Source: Dyadobacter crusticola DSM 16708
Lineage (GTDB): Bacteria > Bacteroidota > Bacteroidia > Cytophagales > Spirosomataceae
Length of the DNA stretch: 64,000 nt
Reading direction: 5' to 3'
Assembly: GCF_000701505.1 (NCBI RefSeq)
Contig: NZ_JNJB01000006.1
Location: 186,001 to 250,000, forward strand
The notes under the pieces are model-generated. The model ran no database searches. It was not told the origin of the DNA and saw only the letters and a list, made by a program, of their open reading frames with translations. Positions 51,567 through 59,827 of this stretch are shown here, piece by piece (within the stretch, counting starts at the first letter, position 1; each line of letters opens with the position of its first letter). The translations under genes were made by a program, and so were the position numbers.

Positions 51567-52468
51567 GCGGGATTAAGCGTGGTAAGATGTCCTGAAATCG
51601 GGATTTTTCTGAATTCTTTCTGGTACTGCATCGGACTTTTTCCGATGTGCAGCTTAAAGTACTTATTGAAATTGGCAAAGTTGTTAAAGCCGCTCTCAAA
51701 ACAAACCTGGGCAATTGGCAGCTTGGCTTCTGAAAGTAGTTTGCAGGCGTGACCAATGCGCAATTCGAGTAAGAATTGTGAATACGTTTTCCTGCTCCGG
51801 CTCTTGAAATAGCGGCAAAATGAATGCGGACTAATGTTCGCAACCTCTGAAATCTCCTCGATGGAGATCTTTTTTTGAAAGTTGCTGAGAGAGTACTGAT
51901 AGATGTTGTTGATCCTGTCGGTATCGAACTGATCGTAATCGTGAAGGTAAGGCGTGTCTGTCAGCAGCTCCACGCCGGTACAATGCGACAGCCTTTCGAG
52001 GATTTGCAGTAATGCAATAATGGAATTCCCATTGGTCTGGTTCAAAAGATCTTTCAGCAGCTTTTTGACAGTCTGGGTACCCGCGCCGGATATTTTCATC
52101 CCCAATCTTGCCTTTACAAGAAGTTCTGAAATGGACTTGTTCTCGGGCAGGTCAAGAAATGATTTGCCAAAAATATCTTCGGAGAAATGCACAACAGTAG
52201 CCTGTGCATACAGCTGACTTTCACGGTCGAAGTACTTTTCATCACATCGCCAGTAATGCGGCAGGTTTGGTCCGATCAGCAGCAGGTCACCGTTTTGGAA
52301 GCTGCTGATGTTATCACCAACAAACTGGGTGCCAGAACCTTGCTCGATGTGGATCAGTTCAAGTTCGGGGTGATAATGCCAGCGGTTATAAAAGTACAGT
52401 ACCACATCCTGGCGAATGCTGAAAGACTTTTGCAAACCTCTGGGTACTTTAAGCAGCTGTGGTTTCAC
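51563..52468 (-). CDS. AraC-family regulator with cupin sensor
   Basis: 301 residues. N-terminal cupin: FYNRWHYHPELELIHIEQGS with His ligands, then GDLLLIGPNLPHYWRCDE. C-terminal double helix-turn-helix: ISIEEISEVANISPHSFCRYFKSRSRKTYSQFLLE, then IAQVCFESGFNNFANFNKYF (read in parts) and the SPMQYQKEFR end. Divergent from the UxaA-type dehydratase of the fucose-like operon (156 bp apart) and translationally coupled to adenine deaminase. It may sense a sugar and control the divergent operon (inference from position). Confidence 0.87.
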   Translation of the reverse strand: MKPQLLKVPRGLQKSFSIRQDVVLYFYNRWHYHPELELIHIEQGSGTQFVGDNISSFQNGDLLLIGPNLPHYWRCDEKYFDRESQLYAQATVVHFSEDIFGKSFLDLPENKSISELLVKARLGMKISGAGTQTVKKLLKDLLNQTNGNSIIALLQILERLSHCTGVELLTDTPYLHDYDQFDTDRINNIYQYSLSNFQKKISIEEISEVANISPHSFCRYFKSRSRKTYSQFLLELRIGHACKLLSEAKLPIAQVCFESGFNNFANFNKYFKLHIGKSPMQYQKEFRKIPISGHLTTLNPA

Positions 52469-52624
52469 TAATATTTACAAGAATGGCGTGTAAATTGAAT
52501 ATATATGCCAATATAGTTGAATAATTTGCTACGATATTCATTTCTGATATTGATATATTATGTTGTTTTGTTGATACATTCCAATATCATCCACCATCCT
52601 GATCTGTATTAATAATCGTTAATT

Positions 52625-54280
52625 ATGGCTTCACAGCTTTTAAAAATACATCCTTCTGATAATGTTATAGTTGCTCTCCGCGATTTGCCGGCCGGCTCTG
52701 AGGTTACCCTGGACGGCGCAGATTATGGTCTGCAATATGGTGTTTCGGCCAAGCATAAGTTTGTTACGGAAGACATCGAGACCGGAGGCGCTATCATTAT
52801 GTATGGTGTGCTCGTGGGCCGCGCGACGCAGCCTATTAAAAAGGGAGAGCCTATTACCACTTTTAATCTCAAACACGACGCACACGATTACAGTACCGCC
52901 AAGCGCCAGCCTTATTCCTACACGCAACCCGATGTAAGTAAGTGGGTTAATCGTACTTTCAACGGATATCATCGCGAAGATGGACGCGTTGGTACCTACA
53001 ATTACTGGCTCGTGCTGCCGCTGGTTTTTTGTGAAAACCGCAATGTGCTGATCATGAAGGATGCATTTGAGCGGGAGCTGGGTTATGCGCAAACAGACAT
53101 TTATCGTGATCAGGTAAGGGAATTCCTGCATTTGTACCAACAAGGCGATATGCGCAGGATCAAGAGTCTTGAACCTTTCATAGATGCGCCGGTGCAAGCC
53201 AAGAAAAAGCCCGAGCGCCCGTTTGCGAATGTGGATGGAGTCAAATTCCCTACCCACGAAGGCGGCTGCGGTGGTACCCGCTTCGATGCCAATACATTAT
53301 GCGCGCTGTTCGCCGCTTATGCGGTACATCCCAATGTAGCTGGTATCACTGTACTGAGTCTCGGCTGCCAGAACTCGGAGCTGAAAACTTTGGAAGACGA
53401 GATTAAAAAACGTGATTCGCAATTCAACAAACCGTTCTTTGCATTTGAACACCAGAAAGGAACCGAGTACTCGCTTATGTCGGGTGCAATCAAGGAGACT
53501 TTCATGGGATTGACCAAAATCAATGAATTCGAAAGATCGCCTGCGCCATTGTCCAAATTGTCTGTTGGACTGAAATGCGGCGGCTCTGATGGATTTTCAG
53601 GAATTTCCGCAAACCCGGTGCTCGGGCATTTGTCTGATCTTGTTGTTGGACTGAATGGCCAGACTTTGCTGGCAGAATTTCCTGAGCTGAACGGGGTAGA
53701 GCAGGAGCTGCTGAACCGTTGTGTGACAGAGGAAAAAGCAGCGAAATTCGAAAAGTTAATGCGTGACTATGCAGGCAAAGCCGAAGCAGTGGGTTCTGCA
53801 TTCGCATTTAACCCTTCGCCTGGTAATATCAAAGATGGGTTGATTACTGACGCGATTAAGTCAGCCGGAGCTGCTCGCAAGGGTGGCAATGCCTATATTT
53901 CAGATGTGTTGAACTACACGGAAAGAGCTACGGAAGCTGGGTTGCAGCTGGTTTGCACACCTGGTAACGACGTGGAAGCAACCACCGGACAAACCGCAGC
54001 AGGCGCGAATATCATCCTTTTTACAACCGGGCTCGGAACGCCGACAGGTAACCCGATCTGCCCGGTGGCAAAAGTTGCTACCAACTCGGCATTGGCCAAC
54101 AGAATGCCGGATGTGATCGACTTCGACTGCGGACCTGTTGTGGACGGAACGCAAACGATCGAGCAGAATGCGGAAGCCTTGCTGGAATATGTGATCCATG
54201 TAGCAAGTGGCGAGCTTACCAAGGCGCAGCAACTCGGTCAGGATGATTTTATTCCTTGGAAAAGAGGCGTCTCGCTTTGA
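52625..54280 (+). CDS. UxaA-family altronate/sugar-acid dehydratase, possibly L-fuconate dehydratase
   Basis: 551 residues. N-terminal SAF-like domain (1-95), then the UxaA/GarD catalytic region: YHREDGRVGTYNYWLVLPLV, THEGGCGGTRFDANTLCALF, SLGCQNSELKTLED, VGLKCGGSDGFSGISANPVL and the C-terminal TTGLGTPTGNPICPV, CPV and DFDCGPVVDGTQ. Cys/His residues of the metal (Fe) site are in place. Altronate and galactarate dehydratases belong here; in this operon (SDR, FAH hydrolase, lactonase, mutarotase) the expected substrate is a 6-deoxyaldonate such as L-fuconate, normally handled by an enolase-superfamily enzyme. That substitution is an inference. Confidence 0.83.
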   Translation: MASQLLKIHPSDNVIVALRDLPAGSEVTLDGADYGLQYGVSAKHKFVTEDIETGGAIIMYGVLVGRATQPIKKGEPITTFNLKHDAHDYSTAKRQPYSYTQPDVSKWVNRTFNGYHREDGRVGTYNYWLVLPLVFCENRNVLIMKDAFERELGYAQTDIYRDQVREFLHLYQQGDMRRIKSLEPFIDAPVQAKKKPERPFANVDGVKFPTHEGGCGGTRFDANTLCALFAAYAVHPNVAGITVLSLGCQNSELKTLEDEIKKRDSQFNKPFFAFEHQKGTEYSLMSGAIKETFMGLTKINEFERSPAPLSKLSVGLKCGGSDGFSGISANPVLGHLSDLVVGLNGQTLLAEFPELNGVEQELLNRCVTEEKAAKFEKLMRDYAGKAEAVGSAFAFNPSPGNIKDGLITDAIKSAGAARKGGNAYISDVLNYTERATEAGLQLVCTPGNDVEATTGQTAAGANIILFTTGLGTPTGNPICPVAKVATNSALANRMPDVIDFDCGPVVDGTQTIEQNAEALLEYVIHVASGELTKAQQLGQDDFIPWKRGVSL

Positions 54281-54362
54281 TCATTGATTTGATCCAAAAA
54301 ACAGGAAAGCAGGGTAAATATCCAGATTAGGGGCCTTTTTCTTTTATATTAATACTAAATGC

Positions 54363-55136
54363 ATGTTTGATTTAAGTGGAAAAACAGCGCTTGTAACAGG
54401 AGGCGCAAGCGGTATCGGGTTAGCGATTTCGCGGACTTTCGCCAAGCAGGGTGCCACAGTTCATATCCTGGAACTGAACATTGACCTGGCCAAACAGATT
54501 GCAAGCGAGCTTGTTGCCGATGGCGGAAAAGCAGAAGCACACGCGGTGGATATTTCCAAACAGGCAGATGTGGTGAATGTGATCAATGCAATTGCAGCCC
54601 ATTCTCCGATCCATATTCTTGTCAATAATGCGGGTATCGCGCACATTGGAAAAGCAGATACAACTTCTGAAATCGACTTCGACCGGATTATGAACGTCAA
54701 TGTAAAAGGCGTTTACAATTGCCTGATGGCGACTATCCCGCATTTGAAAGCGAATGGCGGCGGTGTGATCCTGAATATGGCTTCGATCGCGGCGACAGTC
54801 GGGATTCCGGATCGTTTTGCTTATTCCACTGCCAAAGGAGCGGTTTACTCCATGACCTTATCCGTTGCGCGCGACTATCTCGCAGAAGGTATACGCTGCA
54901 ACAGCATTTCCCCGGCGCGCGTGCACACGCCGTTTGTAGACGGATTTATTGCAAAGAATTATCCGGGTAAAGAAGAAGAAATGTTTGAAAAACTATCAAA
55001 AACCCAGCCAATCGGAAGAATGGCGAAACCAGAAGAAATCGGCGCCCTGGCACTATATCTCTGCTCCGACGAAGCCGGCTTTATTACAGGCTGTGATTAT
55101 TTGATAGATGGGGGATTTGAGAAGTTGAATAATTAG
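54363..55136 (+). CDS. SDR-family oxidoreductase, probable 2-keto-3-deoxy-L-fuconate or fucose dehydrogenase
   Basis: 257 residues, classical SDR. NAD(P)-binding TGGASGIG (12-19), LVNNAGIAH (87-95), Ser141 in LNMASIAATVG, Tyr154 and Lys158 in YSTAKGAVYSM. Position between the dehydratase and the FAH hydrolase fits oxidation of 2-keto-3-deoxy-L-fuconate at C4, giving the 2,4-diketo acid that the next enzyme cleaves. It could alternatively be the sugar dehydrogenase. The ATG at 54363 is set by the MFDLSGKTALVTGG start. Confidence 0.85.
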   Translation: MFDLSGKTALVTGGASGIGLAISRTFAKQGATVHILELNIDLAKQIASELVADGGKAEAHAVDISKQADVVNVINAIAAHSPIHILVNNAGIAHIGKADTTSEIDFDRIMNVNVKGVYNCLMATIPHLKANGGGVILNMASIAATVGIPDRFAYSTAKGAVYSMTLSVARDYLAEGIRCNSISPARVHTPFVDGFIAKNYPGKEEEMFEKLSKTQPIGRMAKPEEIGALALYLCSDEAGFITGCDYLIDGGFEKLNN

Positions 55137-55140
55137 GAGA

Positions 55141-55350
55141 ACCTCGGCTGTCGGCGATCGGCTGTCGGCTGCTTCTGAATGTCAAGGCAATCCCAAATTG
55201 TAATTGAAGCGATAAAAAAAGCCGGCTGCCGATAGTCGAAGTAAAAACAATGTACCTAAAAAGGCCGACTGCCGATAGCCGAAAGCCGAGGTAAAAAATA
55301 ATCTAACTCAAAAAAGGCCGACAGCCAACAGCTGAAAGCCGAAGTATAAA
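55141..55350. repeat. Intercistronic repeat, GGCTTTCGGC family, with three 3'-type arms
   Basis: The SDR-FAH spacer. One 5' arm (55144-55172, TCGGCTGTCGGCGATCGGCT and onward) is followed by three 3'-type arms at about 55213-55250, 55258-55302 and 55309-55350. Each arm has the order A-run, GCCG(G/A)C-GCCGATAG-type core, GAAGT or GAGGT, A/T-rich tail; the cores differ by a few bases. The last arm ends just before the FAH ATG (55353). Confidence 0.8.
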
Positions 55351-55352
55351 TT

Positions 55353-56222
55353 ATGAAACTATTCCGATTTGGAGCTTTTGAACAGGAGAAGCCGGGTGTT
55401 GAACTGGCAGACGGTACAAAACTGGATATATCCGCGTTTGGCGAGGATTACAATGAAAAGTTCTTTGCTACAGGTGGCATTGATCGACTGGCGGAGTGGC
55501 TTGGAGCCAATGCTTCGGCTTGTTCGACTGTGGAAGATGGCTTCCGTTACGGATCCTGCATTGCGCGTCCTTCCAAAATTGTCTGCATTGGAATGAACTA
55601 CGCCAAGCACGCCTACGAATCAGGCGCAACGGAATTGCCGAAAGAGCCAATTGTATTCTTTAAATCTACCTCAGCCTTATGCGGGCCATTTGATCAGGTG
55701 ATCATTCCCCGGAATTCTGAAAAGACTGACTGGGAAGTAGAGCTGGCTGTGATTATCGGCAAAAAGGCGAGTTATGTGGAGGAAGTGAATGCGCTTGAAT
55801 ATGTAGCCGGCTATGCTGTGCACAACGACTACTCTGAGCGTGCATTCCAAATGGAGCGCGGCGGCCAGTGGGTGAAAGGAAAGAGTAACGATACTTTCGC
55901 GCCGCTCGGACCTTATCTCGTAACAAGCGATGAAGTAGGAAATGCTAATAACCTGGATCTTTGGTTGAGCCTGAACGGTGAAAAAATCCAGGACAGCAAT
56001 ACTTCCGATATGATATTCCAGGTACCATTCCTGATCAGCTACCTCAGTCAATTCATGACATTGCTGCCGGGCGATGTGATCACAACAGGTACCCCCGCCG
56101 GTGTGGGACTTGGTATGAAGCCGCAGGTTTACCTCAAACCCGGCGATGTAGTAGAGCTGGGCATTGAGAAGCTGGGCAACCAGAAGCAGGAAGCCGTAGC
56201 TTGGAGTAGGAGTCAATTATAG
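55353..56222 (+). CDS. Fumarylacetoacetate hydrolase-family enzyme, probable 2,4-diketo-3-deoxy-L-fuconate hydrolase
   Basis: 289 residues. N-terminal part 1-70 and FAH domain 72-285. Seen: VCIGMNYAKHAYESG, IVFFKSTSALCGP, metal ligands in DWEVELAVIIG (Glu128, Glu130) with the Asp of AVHNDYSERAFQ, WVKGKSNDTFAPLGPY, and TGTPAGVGLGM. FAH-family members in non-phosphorylating fucose and rhamnose pathways cleave the diketo acid to pyruvate and L-lactate. The L-lactate could feed the LutABC genes downstream. The start directly follows the repeat arm. Confidence 0.88.
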   Translation: MKLFRFGAFEQEKPGVELADGTKLDISAFGEDYNEKFFATGGIDRLAEWLGANASACSTVEDGFRYGSCIARPSKIVCIGMNYAKHAYESGATELPKEPIVFFKSTSALCGPFDQVIIPRNSEKTDWEVELAVIIGKKASYVEEVNALEYVAGYAVHNDYSERAFQMERGGQWVKGKSNDTFAPLGPYLVTSDEVGNANNLDLWLSLNGEKIQDSNTSDMIFQVPFLISYLSQFMTLLPGDVITTGTPAGVGLGMKPQVYLKPGDVVELGIEKLGNQKQEAVAWSRSQL

Positions 56223-56335
56223 TCACTTGTGGTCATTTGTAGTCATTAGGTCATTAGTAGTTCTTAGAGTTGATTGTGAAATGCAAATAACAATACCTGA
56301 CACCCATGACTATTAATGACAATCAATGACCAAAA
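56222..56335. repeat. Intercistronic inverted-arm repeat, GGTCATT family
   Basis: The FAH-amidohydrolase spacer. Starting at the FAH stop, GTCACTTGTGGTCATTTGTAG and GTCATTAGGTCATTAG (56222-56260) form the 5' arm; TGACTATTAATGACAATCAATGACC (56305-56331, in pieces) forms the 3' arm, ending about 26 nt before the next ATG (56358). Same layout as the iolG-symporter spacer. Confidence 0.7.
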
Positions 56336-56357
56336 AAGGTCCAATAATATAAAATCA

Positions 56358-57188
56358 ATGACAATAGATAGTCACCAGCATTTCTGGGTTTTTGATGAAG
56401 AAAGAGACTCCTGGATTACGCCGCAAATGGCCGCGATCCGGAAGAATTTTTTACCGGAAAATCTCTGGCCGGTGCTCCGGCAGAATGGGGTAAATGGCTG
56501 TGTGGCTGTGCAGGCCGCTTCAAGCGATTCAGAAACCGAATTTCTGCTTCAACTCGCCGAAGCCAATGATTTTATCAAAGGGGTCGTAGGCTGGGTCGAT
56601 CTGTTTTCGTCCGATTTATACCGGAAGCTCGAAAGGTACTCGCAGTTTGAAAAGCTTAGAGGATTTCGCCACGTGGCACAGGGACAGCCGGAAGGTTTTT
56701 TACTCCAACCTGATTTCATCAAAGGTGTAGGTCAGCTCGTTGCATTTGACTTTACTTATGACATTCTCATTTACCAGGATCAGCTGAAAGAAGCCTTCAA
56801 TTTTGCGGTGAAGCTGCCTAATGTTCGTTTCGTGCTTGATCATATCGCCAAACCGAAAATCAAAAACGGCGAGCTTAAACCCTGGGCCGATGATATACGT
56901 GCCCTCGCAGAACTGCCCAATGTAAGTTGCAAAGTTTCAGGAATGGTCACAGAAGCCGACCTGAGCAACTGGGAGAAAGCTGATTTCAGGCCCTATCTGG
57001 ATACGGTCTTCGAAGCATTCGGTACCGAGCGGCTGATGTTTGGTTCTGACTGGCCGGTGTGTTTGCTGGCAGCGGAATATGAGGGCGTTAAAGGAATCTT
57101 GACAGATTACCTGAGCATGTTTTCCGATGCGGAAGTGCGGCAGGTAATGGGAAAGAATGCGATAGATTTTTACCACCTGGATATTTAA
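56358..57188 (+). CDS. Amidohydrolase-2 family lactonase, probable L-fuconolactonase
   Basis: 276 residues from the ATG at 56358; the longer frame (56316) runs into the repeat. Metal site MTIDSHQHFW (His6, His8), FRHVAQGQPEGFLL, LDHIAKPKIKNGE, and the catalytic Asp of LMFGSDWPVCLL. This branch of the amidohydrolase superfamily includes L-fucono-1,5-lactonase and L-rhamnono-lactonase. In this operon it would open the lactone made by a sugar dehydrogenase. Followed 10 bp later by a mutarotase gene. Confidence 0.88.
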   Translation: MTIDSHQHFWVFDEERDSWITPQMAAIRKNFLPENLWPVLRQNGVNGCVAVQAASSDSETEFLLQLAEANDFIKGVVGWVDLFSSDLYRKLERYSQFEKLRGFRHVAQGQPEGFLLQPDFIKGVGQLVAFDFTYDILIYQDQLKEAFNFAVKLPNVRFVLDHIAKPKIKNGELKPWADDIRALAELPNVSCKVSGMVTEADLSNWEKADFRPYLDTVFEAFGTERLMFGSDWPVCLLAAEYEGVKGILTDYLSMFSDAEVRQVMGKNAIDFYHLDI

Positions 57189-57198
57189 ATAAGAAGAA

Positions 57199-57534
57199 AT
57201 GAAAAGGTACTGTCTTGCTGTCGACCTGGTTAACGATCCTGTGATGATCAGTGAGTATGTAGCTTATCACAAGCAGCTCAGGCCAGAGATAGAAAAAAGT
57301 ATCAGAGACGCAGGCATCACACAGATGGAAATTTTCCGGCTCGGCGACAGGTTATTCATGATCATGGAAACGGAAGATGATTTCAGTTTTGAGAACAAAG
57401 CCCAAATGGATGCGGCGAATGCCAAAGTTCAGGAATGGGAGCAATTGATGTGGAAATACCAGAAAGCGCTGCCCCAGGCAAAACCTGGCGAAAAGTGGGT
57501 ATTGATGGAGAAAATTTTTGCCCTCGAACCATAG
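57199..57534 (+). CDS. L-rhamnose mutarotase-family (RhaM/YiiL-like) protein, possible L-fucose mutarotase
   Basis: 111 residues, normal for the family. RYCLAVDLVNDPVMISEYVA YH-type start, YHKQLRPEIEKSIRDAG with the catalytic His, MEIFRLGDRLFMIMET, and WEQLMWKYQKALP. These mutarotases interconvert alpha- and beta-anomers of L-rhamnose or L-fucose. In a fucose-like operon, L-fucose is the expected substrate. Start 10 nt after the amidohydrolase stop. Confidence 0.85.
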   Translation: MKRYCLAVDLVNDPVMISEYVAYHKQLRPEIEKSIRDAGITQMEIFRLGDRLFMIMETEDDFSFENKAQMDAANAKVQEWEQLMWKYQKALPQAKPGEKWVLMEKIFALEP

Positions 57535-57562
57535 GAAGTTTTGTGAACCAGATTCGAACAGT

Positions 57563-58345
57563 TTGAGCAGATTAGGCTATATTTTACTGATTGCACTTAT
57601 TTCATGCAGCTTATCGGCCTCGCAGCCGCGCCGCACAACGGAGGTGAAAGTAATGAGCTTCAATATCCGGCACGGACTTAATCTGAAAGACGAGTCGAAC
57701 CTGAGGGATATTCTCAAAATTATCTCCGATCACAAACCTGACCTGATTGCATTGCAGGCTGTCGACAGTTTGGTAGATAAAGGGAAAACGCAGTTTCAGC
57801 TCCGGCAGATCGCCGTACAAACCGGAATGCATTACCTGTACGGAGAGGCGGACCGATCGGAAAACGGATCGCAGGGGGTGGGGATATTGTCCAGGTGGAC
57901 GTTTGAAAACTCGCAGTCCATTGCATTGCCCACCACGCAAGGCGCAGATCCGAAAGTGCTGCTGTGCGGGCTCGTGAATCCGACGAAAGGACTTACGTTC
58001 CGGATGTGCAGCTCGCGGCTGGAATATGCCTCAGTAATGGACCGGGCTTTGCAGGCTGCCTATATTAACCAGATGCTGGTCAACAGCATTCAACCTGTGC
58101 TGATCGGAATGGATATGGGCGCTCGTCCCAATGAACAGCCTTACTTTTCCTTCCGTAAAAACTGGCAGGATGCGGCACAAGGTTCGCAATTGCAGACCTG
58201 GAATGAAGGATTACCGGGCGACAGGCTCGATTATATTTTCGCATTACTGAATAACAGAGTACGCGTTAAGAACTATAAAGTGCTGCGAAACTATCCCGAA
58301 GTTTCCGATCACTATCCTATCCTTGCCACCATTGAATTTTGGTAA
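57563..58345 (+). CDS. Exported endonuclease/exonuclease/phosphatase-fold protein lacking key catalytic residues
   Basis: 260 residues from a TTG start (57563) that begins a signal or lipoprotein sequence (residues 3-15, YILLIALISC, Cys15); an earlier TTG at 57518 is possible. EEP-fold landmarks are present: VMSFNIRHGL (Asn kept), RLDYIF (Arg/Asp kept), SDHYPI (His kept). But the metal-binding Glu of LQEVD is Ala66 (LQAVD), the THLDH motif reads SSRLEY, and GDFNARP reads GMDMGARP, losing the Asn. It is therefore probably non-catalytic, perhaps binding a phosphorylated ligand. It sits between the mutarotase and lutA in the same transcript. Confidence 0.72.
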   Translation: MSRLGYILLIALISCSLSASQPRRTTEVKVMSFNIRHGLNLKDESNLRDILKIISDHKPDLIALQAVDSLVDKGKTQFQLRQIAVQTGMHYLYGEADRSENGSQGVGILSRWTFENSQSIALPTTQGADPKVLLCGLVNPTKGLTFRMCSSRLEYASVMDRALQAAYINQMLVNSIQPVLIGMDMGARPNEQPYFSFRKNWQDAAQGSQLQTWNEGLPGDRLDYIFALLNNRVRVKNYKVLRNYPEVSDHYPILATIEFW

Positions 58346-58346
58346 A

Positions 58347-59123
58347 ATGAATTACTCAAGCCTCAAAATCGGATTATTTATTCCCTGTTACGTCGATCAG
58401 TTTTATCCGCAGGTGGGTATCGCCACGCTTGAACTGCTGGAAAAGCTGGGCTGCCGGGTTACTTTCCCGCTCAACCAGACTTGTTGCGGCCAACCGATGG
58501 CCAACTCGGGTTTTGAGCATCTTTCAAGATCCTGCGATAACCTGTTTTTCGACCAGTTTTCACAATGCGATTACGTGGTTTCCCCATCGGGAAGCTGTGC
58601 GCTGCACGTTAAAGAACATTTAAAGGCCGATAACCGCGCCGATGAGTCAAAGGTGTTACGCAAGAAAGTGTACGAACTGGTTGAGTTCATTACTGATATC
58701 CTGAAAATAGAACATATCGAAGCGGAGTTTCCTTACCGCGTCGGACTGCACCAGGGTTGCCACGGGCAGCGGGGATTATATCTTTCGCAAATGTCGGAGC
58801 TTAATGCAGAGCCATTCTCAAAACCCGTTTCATTATTGCGGCAGGTAAAAGGATTGGAGCTGATCGATCTCGACCGCACCGATGAATGCTGCGGTTTCGG
58901 CGGAACGTTTTGTGTAAGTGAAGAAGCGGTGTCGGTTAAAATGGGCAAAGACAGAGTTGCGGACCACATCAGGCACCATGCTGAATTCATTACCGGCTCG
59001 GATATGAGCTGCCTAATGCATTTGAGTGGGATTTTGAAGCGAAGCAACTCCAAAGTACAGGTAAAGCATATCGCGGAAATTTTGAACAGTGCTGTAAAAC
59101 AAATACCGGAACCCATCGCGTGA
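58347..59123 (+). CDS. lutA: L-lactate utilisation protein LutA/LldE (Fe-S oxidoreductase)
   Basis: 258 residues from the ATG at 58347, 1 nt after the previous stop. LGLFIPCYVDQFYPQVG-type start (FIPCYVDQFYPQVG seen), two CCG-type cysteine-rich domains: NQTCCGQPMANSG and DECCGFGGTFCV. This is one of three subunits of the LutABC (LldEFG) complex that oxidises L-lactate to pyruvate using iron-sulfur clusters. It lies at the end of the fucose-like operon, whose FAH step would release lactate. lutB and lutC follow after a minus-strand gene. Confidence 0.9.
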   Translation: MNYSSLKIGLFIPCYVDQFYPQVGIATLELLEKLGCRVTFPLNQTCCGQPMANSGFEHLSRSCDNLFFDQFSQCDYVVSPSGSCALHVKEHLKADNRADESKVLRKKVYELVEFITDILKIEHIEAEFPYRVGLHQGCHGQRGLYLSQMSELNAEPFSKPVSLLRQVKGLELIDLDRTDECCGFGGTFCVSEEAVSVKMGKDRVADHIRHHAEFITGSDMSCLMHLSGILKRSNSKVQVKHIAEILNSAVKQIPEPIA

Positions 59124-59137
59124 GTCCCGGTATTTTA
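59101..59137 (+). terminator. Possible terminator overlapping the lutA stop
   Basis: AAATACCGG (59101-59109) and CCGGTATTT (59127-59135) can pair with a 17-nt loop and are followed by T. Its 5' half lies in the last lutA codons. This would separate lutA from lutBC transcription. Confidence 0.45.
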
Positions 59138-59188
59138 CAAAGTTTACGGATGTGCTCCGCGCCTGTTCAGAATCTGAGAAGAGCCTCG

Positions 59189-59584
59189 TTAGTTGATTGA
59201 AGAAACAACGCGGCTCGTTGTAGTCAAAATGTCAAACGATTGTGAAGCTTTCTCTTTTCCGTCCGTGATTTCGAAGGTATAAGTACCATCCATCAGGGTA
59301 GACAAATCGAAATACTTCAGATAGCTGTTGTCAATGCGTTTGTTTTCTGAGAAAAGTACATTGTTTTCAGTATCCAGAATGCGTACTGAAACATTCTTTG
59401 AAACTGGATTATTATATGAAACGCGGAATTGCATTGGTTTAATCTGCAGAATAGTCAGTTTGTCAGAAGCTGACTTCGTATTTTCAGCAGAAACGATGTT
59501 GTCCTGTGCGATAGAATTAAAAGCAGAACCCGATAGTAGCAAGCCAGTCAAGGCTGCGATGATAAGAGTGTTTTTGGTTTTCAT
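59189..59584 (-). CDS. Secreted small beta-rich protein, unknown
   Basis: 131 residues. Signal peptide (1-26, SAFNSIAQDN). The rest is a single beta-sandwich-like unit: FRVSYNNPVSKNVSVRILDTE, NNVLFSENKRIDN, LKYFDLSTLMDGTYTFEIT. It resembles the secretion-system C-terminal-like or DUF-type carrier domains often exported in Bacteroidota, but I see no full T9SS signature. Lies antisense between lutA and lutBC. Confidence 0.7.
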   Translation of the reverse strand: MKTKNTLIIAALTGLLLSGSAFNSIAQDNIVSAENTKSASDKLTILQIKPMQFRVSYNNPVSKNVSVRILDTENNVLFSENKRIDNSYLKYFDLSTLMDGTYTFEITDGKEKASQSFDILTTTSRVVSSIN

Positions 59585-59827
59585 AGGAGTGAAAATTTTA
59601 ATGTGTCTAAAAAAAGTTAAACTAAACTTTGTTTGAGACTCCGATGCCCCGATCGAAAAACTTTGTGGTTCAAAAGTATAAGATATTGCAATACAATAAA
59701 ATAGCTTTTTTTGGAGATTTTAAAAGTTGTTTGTTAAACAATTTGCAAACTTGAAATAGTACAACGAATGTGAAAAGTACAATTCTTATTCTTTTAAAAG
59801 TACTATTACTAAATTGTTAAGGTAATT

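Noticed and set aside
51042-51752. Plus-strand frame of 236 codons antisense to adenine deaminase and the AraC gene
   Set aside because: Shadow of two coding genes with clear motifs; no motif of its own.
52640-53257. Minus-strand frame of 205 codons opposite the UxaA-type gene
   Set aside because: Antisense shadow of a gene with intact family motifs.
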